From Flaveria trinervia (lineage: Eukaryota; Streptophyta; Magnoliopsida; Asterales; Asteraceae), in the NCBI GenBank assembly GCA_025506515.1, contig CM046456.1:10754024-10818023 (forward strand): 64,000 bases of DNA. Direction: 5' to 3'. A program made the position numbers and the translations under genes. How positions within the stretch are numbered: position 1 is the stretch's first letter; each line of letters begins with the position of its first letter. Below the pieces are notes generated by a model. It was not told where the DNA came from, ran no database searches, and was given only the letters and a program-made list of their open reading frames with translations. This document shows, piece after piece, positions 23,187 through 33,997 of the stretch.

Positions 23187-26110
23187 TAGACGTGAGCAAA
23201 AAAACGGTTCGTGAACCAGTTTGGCCGGAAAACTCGAAACTGGTTTGAACCCCGATCAAATCGGCCGGTTCCTATCGGTTTGACCTTTTCACATTTGAAA
23301 CCGGTTCACAACTCGATCACCAAACTGGTTTTGAAACCGCTTTTCAAAATATAACCGTTGGGTAACGGCTATATAGCCGTTTGTACCCATTTTTGACATT
23401 TTTTGAGGTTTTTTACCATTATACCCCTATTAAGTTAGTATATATACATGTATTGGATGTTTTGGTTGAATCACAACAACTTAAAACACTGTCTACTCAC
23501 AAAAATCTCAAAAACGTTCTCATAAATACTTTCGTTTTAAACGCTCTCATCAAAAATCTCAAAAAAGGCTTCATCAAGTGCTCAATCATCCATTGGTTGT
23601 GAAACGTCTTCAAGCAACGTGGTGGTAGCAATCCTTCCTACGAATAGGAACCCCGAAATATGGTGCAATTACGATTTTGTCAAATGGCTAGCGGTCCAAA
23701 CAAGGCTCGTTGCAAGTTTTGTCATAAGTTTTTCAAAAACGATGCAAACACAACATTGAAAAACCATATTCAAATAAATATTGTAAAGCGTTGAAAGGCG
23801 AACATTCTCAAGATCAAGCTTCGATGACAAATAAAGTAAATATTTGGGCTTATAACGTTTATGTAGTTCGGGAGCAAATGACACATTTGTAGTTCAAGAA
23901 AGCTTGTCATTCAAACATTTCGACAACGAACGTTTGACTTGACTCATTCAACGAACTCTCTAACCACGTTACACCAAGGTAAGTCGTGCTACTCTTCGAA
24001 AAGATTTTTTTAAAAATATGGAAAAAAAAGCTAAAAAAGAATTAATATCTTATTTTGAAAATTTACAAACTAGTGGTAACTTAACTAGTAATGTTTGACA
24101 ACTCATGATTCACCGGACTCGTACATTTGTGTCACCGTCCATTGGGTTGAACCCGATTCGTGGATAATATGAAACATACAATTGCATTTTTTATCCTCAC
24201 ACCGGCCAAAACATTTTTTATCTTATTAATAAAGTTATTAAAACGTATAAATTAGAAAACAAAATATTTTCTATATCTTTTGATAATGCGTCAAATAACA
24301 CTCTTGCGATAGATCATTTGAAATTAAAATATAAACCAATATGTGAGGGTGTGTTTTTTCATAGTTGATGTGTTGCGCACATTATAAACTAGTCGTTAAA
24401 GACGGTTGAAAACAATTGAAACAGTGAAAGATTGTTTTAAAAGAATGTTACGTGACATTTTTAGCAATAACCAAAGATATACTAGATATCGCAAGTTTTG
24501 TAAAGATGTACATACTAAATGTTTAGGCTTGAATTGAGACGTACCAACATGATAGAATTTTATTTGTAACATGTTTGAAAAGACTATTGAAAAAAAGTTT
24601 AATAGCCTTTCATAATAGTTTGGTAAGTCATGGAAAGAAAAATTCTTACTATCCATCGGGTTGGGCCGTTATTGAAAAAGTAACAAAAATGTTTCGAATT
24701 TTTAAAATCGCAATTACGTGTCTTTTCGGAGCTTATTATCCAACGAGTCCGTTAGTACTTCACCAAATTTATTTAATGACTTCAAAATTAAATGAGATGT
24801 AATGTAGGGGTAGACCTTATTCGGATATGATACCCTTAATGAAAGAAAACTTATAAAGTATTTTAATGAAATGCCTCTAGTTATTACATGTGCTGCTGTT
24901 TTAAACCATTGTTTAAATTTTTCGGGGGTTGAAACTTTACTTGATAAATCTATTTTTAATTTGGATTTAGAAGTTGGTAACCCAATGTAGTAAAACTTTA
25001 AAAGCTACTTTTAACAAATAATTAGAAAAATATATGATGTTTATTTATTAAAATACGAGGAAGATCACAAATCCATGAGGCTTTAAGGCATGCGACAAAT
25101 GCCGAAAGTTCGAATGATCCAATTTTTGATTTATATAATATCTACTTTAAGGGATGAATGTAATAAACGTCAACGTGCTAACACTCCGAGTAGTAAACTC
25201 GAGAGGTATGGTCTTACAAACTTTTTATTCACCATGACTTCACAGATTTTAAAATTTTTGACTTGTTGGATTGGTGGAAAAATAAGAAAGATCAATTTCT
25301 CATCCTATCCACCATGATCCGAGATTTACTAACTGTCCAAGCTTCTACAGTAGCTTCAGAATCTATTTTTCTGTTAGTGGCAGATTATATCAATAAGAAG
25401 AACTCGACTCACTCCATAAATTATTGAAATATCAATTTGCTTGAAAGGTTATTTGGATTCCGCGGAAAGAGTACAAGACAAACGCTCACTTGAAGGAGAA
25501 CTGGAATACGAAGCAGAATTATACGAAGACAAGATAAAGAGCGGATTGACACCCGGATTGACCGATGATGAAGTGGTATATGAAGACTACCTTTGTAACA
25601 GTTCCGGTTCTGGTGGCGAAGAATAAAAGTACAAGTATGTAACGAACGAACGAAGAAACGACTATGCTAAATGTTTAGTTTTGTAAAACTATTATTTAAA
25701 CTTGTATGTTGTTTAAATTGTATAAATGTTTTATATAGTTCAGTTTTATTATAGATCTCATTTTGAGTCTTTGATTAATTTTATAAATGTATTAATATAC
25801 ATCTTTAATATAAATAATAATATGATTATATATTTTATAACAAAAAATTGTATAAATTAATATAATATAAAAAAAAAGTGTATATATATTTTAACCCAAA
25901 ATTTTAAATTCTCTTTGACTTTGAAAAATTAATTATTATATGAATTAAAAACAACCCGAATCGATTTCCAAACCGACCCAAACCAATTTGGTAGGGTTGA
26001 GATTTGGGATTTATAAACCGGTTTCCAACCCAAATCAGTTTAGGGTCAAACCGGTTTTGACCGGAGTTGACCAAACCGGTTTGGGGTTTAACTCGCTTTG
26101 AACACCTCTA
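23187..26110 (+). mobile_element. hAT transposon, decayed, 2924 bp
   Basis: The ends are TAGACGTGAGCAAAAAAACG and, inverted, TAGAGGTGTTCAAAGCGAG. They are flanked by GGCTTCGG (23179-23186) and GCCTCCGG (26111-26118), a 6-of-8 match to a hAT target duplication. Subterminal regions are rich in AACCGGTTT motifs. A broken hAT transposase lies inside. The element interrupts the S-protein homologue gene in the opposite orientation, and the target duplication preserves that gene's frame. Confidence 0.82.
23640..25626 (+). pseudogene. hAT transposase remnant
   Basis: Pieces in shifting plus-strand frames align with the better preserved transposase at 36478-38541. A BED zinc finger (RCKFCHKFFKNDANTTLKNHI) is near 23700. 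FDNASNNTLAIDHLKLKY and a stop-broken CVAHIIN are at 24275-24395. The C-terminal hATC dimerisation region is at 25330-25626 and ends in an acidic tail (LTDDEVVYEDY). Many stops and frameshifts show it is long dead. Confidence 0.8.
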
Positions 26111-26471
26111 GCCTCCGGTGCAAAGCTTGCTAACGGTTTGATTGAAAACTGGCAATTTAATATGTTTATTCTTCTAATTAAAAGCACAAGAGTATTGAGC
26201 ATCATCATTAAACTTAAATGTGTATTCTTCTCCACTTTTGATATGTTTAAAGTCAGGTTGTTCATTATCCCTTCCGCAACCAACCACCGGACCATCGAGA
26301 TGAAAGTTTTGAACATGGACCATGTTTTTGGGGAATGCGGCTTCTGAGGGTTGCAGTTGTGACACGATTCCAATAATAGGAATGAGAAACCAAACAATTG
26401 TAAGATATATTTTCGGGTTTTCCATTATTTTTAAATTTTCGTTGTGCAATTAGGATTTCTTTCAGTCGGTG

Positions 26472-26480
26472 TATATAGGT
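26472..26480 (-). promoter_or_regulatory. TATA box of the S-protein homologue
   Basis: The minus strand reads ACCTATATACACC about 50 bases upstream of the chosen ATG at 26425, which leaves a short leader. Confidence 0.5.
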
Positions 26481-26759
26481 TAGAGCATGAGCACCGCATT
26501 TAATGTATAATAATAATACGTACATTTAGTTTTTATACAATTATTAATGGTTTTGATGTTTTGTTGAGATTATGGAAATACGTTTCTAATACATGTTTAT
26601 GTATGGTATTTAAACTAATGAGAAACTATCATGTGTTTTATCACTTTGTTGTTAACATTTATTTGCTAAAAAAGCCAAAATATGTCCTTAAAGAAGCCAA
26701 TTAATATTTTCCCTTAAATAACCAATTTTGTATGTTAGATCGGAGGTTTAGACAATTGT

Positions 26760-28005
26760 AATAACTACTACTTGTACTCATGGGAAATACATTGGATCTC
26801 ATGGGAAAAGGTCACTTTAACAAGAAAAATGGAGGTCTGGGTATCAAGTCTCTAAAGATTGTGAATATGGCTATGCTCTTCAAATGGCGGTGGCGGTTTA
26901 AAAATGAAAAACACACGCTATGGTGGAATGTCATTTGGTCTTTACATAGTAATGCAAGAAGTTAGAATCCGATCCCAGTTAGACTATCCTATCCAGGGGT
27001 TTGGAAGAACATATTCAAAATTGAAGAAGATTTTAAGGGGTTCGATATACATCTTAATAGGCTACTAATTGGTGTTCTAGGAGGTGGTGAAGAAATAAGA
27101 TTTTGGATAGATACAAGGGTGGCGGATGCTCCTCTAATGGACTTATATCCCTCATTATTTGTATTAGAGCAATCTAAACACATTTTGGTCAATGAATGCT
27201 TTAAATTGCACAATGGTTCTTTGTCTTGGATTTGGAGATGGAAAAGGAAATTGTTTATTATTCAAGAGAATAATGATTTGTCTCATTTAATGATAAGGCT
27301 GTTAACGGTTGTGCCAAATGGGTCTAAAGATTCTTCTTGGAGATGGGGAGAAATGAAGGGGAAAAACTTCTCCACAAGATCTATGAAAGAATTAATTCAA
27401 GACAAAAACATTGTTGGTGATGTGTATAAATTCTTTTGGAATGGATGGGTTCCAAAGAAAGTAAACATTCATAACTGGCAAGCGGATCTCAATCGTCTAC
27501 TAACATGTGACTCTTTTATTCGCAGAAATATTTTCCTTCAATCTACAAAATGTAGGTTCTGTGGAGAATTAGAGGAATCAATGGAACACATTTTTATTTC
27601 ATGTCAGTTGACTATGCAAGTATGGTACAAAGTGAGCTCATGGTGTAACATCTGATCGATTTATGCATTTTCGTTTAGAGACCGAATGGACATACCGTAT
27701 TTGGTTAAAGGAGACGAAGACTTCAGAAAAGCTGTTCATGCGATTTTCATGACAACGATTTGGTATTTGTGGAAACACAGGAATGAGATCCTTTTTCAGC
27801 AGGTGCAACCATCGGCAAACAAAGTTTTAATGGATGTAGTGGCGATGTCTTCACTTTGGTTGAGAACCTGAGGCAAGAAAGGGATGCTAGCTGCTTTGTG
27901 TAATTTTCCATTCGACCCAGGTTAATGGTTCATCTTACTTGTTGTTTGTTTCTTATGTTTTCTTTTGTTGTTCTCTGAGGTTCTTAGTTGTTAGCCTCTT
28001 TTTCT
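26760..28005 (+). pseudogene. LINE reverse-transcriptase ORF2, 3' end only
   Basis: One plus-strand frame runs from about 26760 to 27871 with internal stops at about 26963 and 27653. It contains NGGLGIKSLKIVNMAMLFKW, the usual region after the reverse transcriptase of plant LINEs. The zinc-binding domain (zf-RVT) follows, with CRFCGELEESMEHIFISC and WNGWVPKKVNIHNWQ, then IWYLWKHRNEILFQ near the C terminus. The 3' tail (GTTCTTAGTTGTTAGCCTCT) ends in a TA microsatellite, as many LINE copies do. The catalytic reverse transcriptase and endonuclease are absent, so this is a typical 5'-truncated dead copy. Confidence 0.88.
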
Positions 28006-28011
28006 ATTATT

Positions 28012-28065
<54 letters not shown>

Positions 28066-28090
28066 CACACACACATATATATATATATGC
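28006..28090. repeat. (TA)n microsatellite at LINE tail
   Basis: About 80 bases of TATATA with CA interruptions directly follow the LINE 3' tail. Confidence 0.9.
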
Positions 28091-28109
28091 TATTACACCC
28101 ACGTATGGG

Positions 28110-28345
28110 TCCAGGGTGTAAGGTCGAATACACTGAAAACGAGAAAAATTCAAGGGCTGTCAGAAAGCTATATGCCCATATAGCTCTATACGATCCCCCC
28201 CCCCCCACACATACGACACATATAGGGGATATACGATGTGTATAGAAAATTTCGACGCTGAAAAAATTCAGATGGTTATCAGAAGGTTATACGCCCCCTA
28301 TAGGATTATACGACGCGTATAATACGACCATATAGATTTTTTGGG
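28110..28345. repeat. Two diverged copies of a palindrome-bearing unit
   Basis: Two roughly 115-base copies share AAAATTCA, GTTATCAGAAGG-like and CCTATAGG/ATAC phrases. The first contains AGCTATATGCCCATATAGCT (28166-28185), a perfect 8-bp stem with a 4-base loop. The second contains ATTATACGACGCGTATAAT (about 28304-28322), an 8-bp stem with a 3-base loop. A run of 13 C lies between them at about 28194-28206. Function unknown. Confidence 0.6.
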
Positions 28346-29034
28346 GTGTTGATTTAAAAATTTAAGGTGTCTATGTTCATTTTTAAACAACAAATAGCAG
28401 TTTTTAAACGGTTTACACTTTTTGTGCTTTTAGTTTGTATCATTGTATCATTTTTCAAGCATTGTATGTTTCTTTTTTTATTAATGGGCACTTATATTTT
28501 ACATTAAAACACTTGGTCCTTTAAGCTGTTTTAAAAAGTTACCTCTCATCCAAAAATGTCAATCCTTACACTTGTCAAAACCACTTACATGACACAACAA
28601 AAAAGAAAAAAGAAAAAAGCTTTTCTCTTAAACACTTGTCCATTTACCCACATCCCCTAACACATATCTAATGAAAATATCCAAATGTACATTAACATAC
28701 AAACTAATGGATGTCGAATCTAGTATTCCAAGGATGAGCGGAAGGTACGTAGTAATAGAACGTAAAATGACCAATTTTTTAATTGTACAGTATTGTTCAT
28801 AAAATCATACAACCTTTACCAATGTAAAAAGGTTGCTAGGTCTAATATGTATAGTCTCCTAGCACTTAATTAGATTGTTATGGTACTGTTTCTATAATAA
28901 ATGAGCAATATAATAAGTTCAGCTGGATTTTGTTTCTGAAGTTATGCAAAGTTGCTGATGAATGTGCTTAGACTTCAACACTTGCTTGATATCAATATTT
29001 TCTCTTTTCTTAATGACAATGTGTAACCCTCTTT
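28346..29034. other. AT-rich intergenic DNA
   Basis: No gene or repeat recognised. Confidence 0.45.
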
Positions 29035-29239
29035 TAGAATAGTTGTTATCTTAATCATATACATCTATTCGTTTTGCAGTCAGACTGTACTCTGAACCCT
29101 CTCAGGAAGAAACCCACTGCTGTGAAAACATTCTGACTTAACACTGAGCATTTTGTTCAAAGTGAGACCTGAACTCATTACCACCCAATATTTAAATGTT
29201 ATGGTCACCTCACGTTAACAACTTGGCTAAGGATCATTG
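29035..29239 (-). mobile_element. tRNA-derived SINE, copy 1
   Basis: Read on the minus strand it starts CAATGATCCTTAGCCAAG, with a box-A-like TAGCCAAGTTGTTAA. A box-B-like GAGTTCAGGTCTCAC follows, then ACTTTGAACAAAATGCTCAG and a body that closely resembles 54578-54775. Pol III boxes A and B followed by an unrelated body are the mark of a tRNA-derived SINE. No clear poly(A) tail or target duplication was found. Confidence 0.68.
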
Positions 29240-29842
29240 TTACTTGATATACATATAATATAATTTTAATTTTAATCAAATAGTACCAATAATTTTTGTG
29301 AAACAATGCCATTTATATGTAAGGTTGACGGCTCGACAACACAGAGGAAAAGAGACGTTCTTCTCTTGCTCTTGACATCCAGCTTCACGCAACATCCCGC
29401 CATATCGATGTCTTAGTTGTCTTATCCATCTTTGTTACACGATTAGGTCCAAAATGTTCGAGTTTGAAGCCTCCGAACCCTAGCATACTATGAAACTTAA
29501 TCATCATCACCTTACAAAAGTGTGTGATGAACAAACTAAAAAGGGAATTTCAATATGTAAAATGTAGATTGTCCCGACATTAACTAGTATAATCACAAAG
29601 TGGATGACGAAGGTGAAAACACGGTCGTTGTCTCGTTGATATGGCAAAGCTGAAAGTGTAGCTTGTGACCTTGTTTTAACTTTTAAGTTGATAGCCATGG
29701 CTTTGGCTCGTGGTTCATTATTATTTGGAATAATTGTTCTAGATCTTAGAAGCTCAAGGCAAAACCTTTTGATTAAAAATATATATATATAAATATATAT
29801 ACACAAATAAATAATTTAAAAATCAAGATTAGCATCATCAAT

Positions 29843-29915
29843 GACTCTGTGGCCCAATGGATAAGGCGCTGGTCTACGGAACCAGAGATTCTGGGTTCGA
29901 TCCCCAGCAGAGTCG
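29843..29915 (+). tRNA. trnR-ACG: tRNA-Arg (anticodon ACG)
   Basis: A 73-base cloverleaf without intron. Acceptor GACTCTG pairs with CAGAGTC. The D arm is GCCCAATGGATAAGGC. Anticodon stem CTGGT/ACCAG encloses loop CTACGGA with anticodon ACG, which after A34-to-inosine reads CGU, CGC and CGA. T arm CTGGG-TTCGATC-CCCAG; discriminator base G. Boxes A and B are intact and a T run follows, so it looks functional. It is a nuclear-type gene with no encoded CCA. Confidence 0.96.
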
Positions 29916-29916
29916 C

Positions 29917-29922
29917 TTTTTT
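29917..29922 (+). terminator. RNA polymerase III terminator
   Basis: Six T residues begin two bases after the tRNA's last base. Confidence 0.85.
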
Positions 29923-30104
29923 AGTTACAAAATGATAAATCTGTAAATGGGCGTTTTGATATTCACAACTCACAGCCTATATTCGTCTTGATGCTATGAT
30001 ATTTTTCATAGCCAAAGGACAAATGCATACGTTTTTGTTAATAGTAAATCTTCTTTAGCATCATTGTATGTTAAAATGCGATAGATTTCATCAAACTCAA
30101 TAGA

Positions 30105-30280
30105 ATCGAAACTCTTTGTATTTTGAGAGAGATTGTATTTTGATATTATATAGACTTTTACAATTACATACAAAAGAAAATAAATAAATTACATTAAATA
30201 CAAAGTCAAACTAATAATTAAAGAAAGCAATCATGGAGATATTGTAGGAGATAATCTTGCAGGTAGTTGGGATTATATAA
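30105..30280 (-). mobile_element. Copia 3' LTR (left), about 175 bp
   Basis: Two segments, 30111-30155 and 30235-30278, match 33746-33790 and 33790-33832 of the right LTR with few changes. About 80 bases (30156-30234, AT-rich) are present only in this copy. Exact ends are uncertain. Confidence 0.7.
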
Positions 30281-30287
30281 TATAATA

Positions 30288-33200
30288 TTATCTTTTATCT
30301 CCTTGCAAGCGAAACGGCAGAGATTGAACCCGGAGCAAGTCACGAAAATATTCAAACTGCGGACGCGGTAGACTCTTAGTGAAAATATCTGCAAGTTGAA
30401 GCTTGGTAGGAATGAACTTAGTGTGTAATTTCCCTGACATAACAAGTTCTCTAACGAAGTGATAATCCAAGTCGATATGTTTGGCCCGTTTGTGAGAAAC
30501 GGGATTCTGACTCATAAACAAAGCACTTTTGTTGTCACATAACAACGTAGGGCGAGTCGATGGTAAAGCATGAAGTTCTTTAAGCAAGTGTGTGATCCAA
30601 ACAATTTCAGCTGCAACATTTGCCATTGCCCTATAGCTAGAACGTGAAACAGTCGGTTGTTTCTTTGCACTCCACGAAACCAAATTTCCCCTTAAAAATA
30701 TAGAATAGCCATAGGTTGATCTTGTTTCGATACACCGTGCCCAATCGGCATCCGAGTAACCTAAGATGGAATTGGACAAGGGACGAGTGAACACAAGACC
30801 ATGCGAAATGGTGCCCTTGACATATCTTAGAATGCGTTTAACCAATTGAAAGTGCTTAATAGTAGGAGCATGTAGATGTTGACATGCCTGGTTAACTGCA
30901 TAAGATATGTCGAGTCGAGTTATGGTCAAGTATTGAAGAGCGCCAACAAGAGATCGATAGGTGGTAAGATCCGATAACGGTTCACCATCTGTGAGAAAAA
31001 ATCGGACGTGGAGAGTGGAGTGGGAGCAGGTTTAGCTTCGGCTAGCCCGGCACGAATGAGAATGTCATTGACATATTTGGTTTGAGTTAAGAAAAGGCCA
31101 TCGGAGGTGGTAAGGACCTCGAGACCAGAAAGTAATTTAAGGAGCCTAAATCCTTTATGGCAAACTCGTTATGGAGACGTGTCATGAAATTACGAAGTAA
31201 CATGACATTATTCCCCGTGAGAATGAGATCGTCAACATAAACGAGTAAGTACATAATAAGATAATCTTGATGAAAAACAAATAAGGAAGGGTCCGCACGA
31301 CTACATGTGAAGCCATAGGTCATGAGAAAGGAGCTAAGACGATGAAACCAAGCACGAGGAGCTTGTTTGAGGCCATAGAGAGCCTTGTTAAGTTTGCACA
31401 CATGATTTGGGAAGCGTTGGTCAACAAAGCCGGGAGGTTGCTCCATGAAGACAGTTTCGGATAAAGTCCCATGAAAAAATGCATTGTTCACGTCCAATTG
31501 ATGAAGAGACCATCGATTTATGACGGCTAGAGAAAGGATAATGCGTATTGTGGATGCTTTAACCACAGGACTAAAGGTGTGATGAAAATCAAGACCTAGG
31601 ATTTGGGTAAACCCTTGGGCAACGAGACGAGCTTTATGTTGATCCAATGTACCATCCGAACGATATTTGGTAGGAAAAACCCATTTAGAGCCAACAACAT
31701 TTGTCGAAGATGGGTGAGGCACAAGTGTCCATGTGTGGTTTCGGTTGAGTGCATTTAGTTCATCACGCATAGCTTTCATCCAGTGAGGACGTTTGACCGC
31801 ACTCCGGAAACCCTTTGGATCAACGTTGCTAAGGAGAGCAACATGAAGACACGAGTGCATAACATTAGAGAGATAAGAGGTGTGTTTAGGATTGGGTTTG
31901 AATGTACCGACTTTGGAGCGTGTGATCATTGGATGAGAGGAATCGGATTGATGTTGTGGCTCAGGTGATGGTTGAGGATGAGCCGAAGAGGGAAGAAGAG
32001 GAGCCGAGGAAGGATTGGGCTGAGATGTGGAGGGGAGGTGGGTGGGAGAATTGGGATGGGATGAGTTGGGAGAAGCAGGCCTATGATCGGGCGGGGTTGA
32101 AGGATTAGGCCCATTATCGGGCTGGGAACAAACCGATGGAGCAGGCCCATTATCGGGTTGAGTTAAAGGAGTAGGCCCAGCAGAAGTGGGCTAGACGGGA
32201 GAAGGATATATGGATGGAGATGGGGGTGGGTCTTTACAAGAAAGCATTGGGAGGGTGTCATGGATGGAATGTTGGGCTCAAGTGGACTATTAGTAGCTTG
32301 AGTGTTGGGTGGAGAGAAGAAAATAGGTTCATGGAAGGTGGATAGGAAAAGTTTGGTGATGTTGGTTTGAGAAGACGTATTAATGAAGGGAAAATAAGTC
32401 TCGTCAAACCAAGCATGTCTAGTGACATAAATACGAGACGTGGTAGGATCAAAACACTTGTACCCCTTGTATTGAGGCGCATAGCCAAGAAAAACACATG
32501 GAATACTCCGGGGAGCAAGTTTATGAGGGGCATAGTCACGTAAGTATGGATAGACACAACAACCAAACACCCGAAAATTAGTATAAGAGGGTGGTGTGGA
32601 AAAAAGGATCTCGAAGGGAGATTTGTTGTCCAAAAGTTTTGTGGGTAAACAATTAATAATGTATGTGACGGTACTAAAGGCATCTACCCAGTGATCAATA
32701 GGAACACGAGCATGAAAGAGCATGGCAAGACCGGTCTCAACGATATGACGATGTTTTCGCTCGGCTCGTCCATTTTGAGGTGCGGTATAAGGACAAGAAC
32801 GACGGTGAAATATGCCATTTTCATCAAAAAATTTACGCACATATTGATTGACAAATTCAGTACCACCGTCACTTTGGAAAATTTTAACTTTCCGGAAAAA
32901 TTGAGTGTGAACAAGACGCAAAAAAGTTTGCAGAATTGTGTAGAACTCATTTTTATTTTAAGTGGATACACCCATGAAAAACAAGAGCAATCATCAATAA
33001 ATACAACATAGTATTTGTAACCTTCTCTACTTATGATTGGTGAAGGTCCCCATAGATCACAATGAACGAGATCAAGAGGATAGGAAGCACGTTTTTCATT
33101 TAGAGAAAATGACAATTTATGTGCTTTAGCAAGTTGACAAGGAGAGCAAATATTTGGTTTAGGCAAAATAGATGTAAAGGACAAACAACCAAGTTTTTGT

Positions 33201-33678
33201 AAAATAGAAATAGTGTGAAAAGCAACATGTCCCAAACGATTATGCCACAATTCAAATGAAGCTTTATTTGACGAGACAGAAGCAACAAAAGCAAAAGATT
33301 TATCCCGGATCACATAAAGTCCATTCTCACATCGTCCTTCAGCGAGCGGTTTGCTTGTTTTCTGATCCTGAATAACAAAAAAACGAATCTGAGAAAAGCA
33401 CATCAATGGGATAATCTTTGGTCTAACTTGCAAACCGAAAGAAGATTCCTTGTTATTTATCTCGATTCCTTATTCCTTCTTGGAATTAAGAATAAGGATA
33501 GCTTGTTGATCAAGAAGGGACCAAGCCAAATATTCAGGATTCGGTTGTTCTTTACTGTCGATCCATCAACATGGCCGAGAAGCCCCTGGTTAGTAAGGAG
33601 AGGTAAAATTTGATATTGCCAAGAGAGATAATTAGAGATGGAGAGTTTTATGGTAATCATGTGTAAAATGGATGCCAT
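30288..33678 (-). pseudogene. Ty1/Copia polyprotein (Ale/Retrofit-like), broken
   Basis: Minus strand, in order. The gag start is at 33678-33457 (IKLSISNYLSWQYQILPLL). A deletion removes most of gag and the protease. The GAG-pre-integrase domain is at 33433-33100 (ELWHNRLGHVAFHTI, CSPCQLAKAHKLSF). The integrase core (DLWGPSPIISREGYKYYV, SDGGTEFVNQ, APQNGRAERKHR) runs to about 32500, with a frameshift near 32920. A proline-rich linker follows. Reverse transcriptase is at 31929-31087, with the catalytic YVDD intact in LLVYVDDLILTGN. A gap with stops precedes RNase H at 30929-30288 (YSDADWARC, VSRSSYRAMA, DIFTKSLPRPQF). The small LTRs and domain features fit the Ale/Retrofit branch. The element is dead because of the frameshifts and the gag/protease deletion. 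Confidence 0.88.
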
Positions 33679-33723
33679 GGGAGGTGATGGAAGAAAACAA
33701 GAAGATCAGATGCAAGGTACCCT

Positions 33724-33734
33724 GGCTGATACCA
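33724..33734 (-). other. Primer-binding site of the Copia element
   Basis: The minus strand reads TGGTATCAGCC just inside the right LTR, matching the initiator tRNA-Met primer sequence. Confidence 0.7.
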
Positions 33735-33736
33735 TG

Positions 33737-33832
33737 AAAGAATCCAAACTCTCTGTATGTTGAGAGAGATTGTATTTTGATATTATATAGGAGATATTGT
33801 AGGAGATAATCTTGTAGGTAGTTGGGATTATC
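33737..33832 (-). mobile_element. Copia 5' LTR (right), shortened, about 95 bp
   Basis: It shares both flanking segments with the left LTR but lacks the roughly 80-base middle. Immediately inside it is the primer-binding site. A TATA-rich simple-sequence tract (33838-33905) lies outside it. Confidence 0.65.
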
Positions 33833-33997
33833 CGAGATATAAAAAGCACATATATATAATAAGTATACATGCATAGGTATATACATGCATGCATACATAC
33901 ATACAGAAGAAGATAATGATAATCAAGTATCATACAACATACATATATTTACAGCTACTGATTAACAACACGTAATTACATATTCAAAGTTGAAACT

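Larger units (their letters stand above)
23095..26425 (-). pseudogene. S-protein homologue (plant self-incompatibility S1 family), split by a hAT element
   Basis: The minus-strand frame starts at MENPK (26425) with a signal peptide (YLTIVWFLIPIIGIVSQ). It continues with VHVQN, a first Cys in VVGCGRD, SGEEYTFKF and AQYSCAFN. TAG at 26174 replaces what is normally a Trp, and the same frame then reads KNKHIKLPVF and SKLC up to the hAT target duplication at 26111-26118. Beyond the transposon the frame resumes without a shift at 23178 with KDCWWRARD and ends MYFW-stop at 23095. Excluding the hAT, this gives about 132 residues and four cysteines. That is normal for S-protein homologues, small secreted proteins; the founding poppy member signals pollen self-rejection and most relatives have no known role. 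MENPK was preferred to the upstream Met at 26449 because the TATA box is only about 25 bases from the latter. The Trp-to-stop change and the insertion make it a pseudogene. Confidence 0.72.

Noticed and set aside
29507..29806. Minus-strand ORF of 99 codons near the tRNA
   Set aside because: It starts in a TA microsatellite (MCIYIYIYIF) and shows no recognisable domain, so there was not enough to call a gene.
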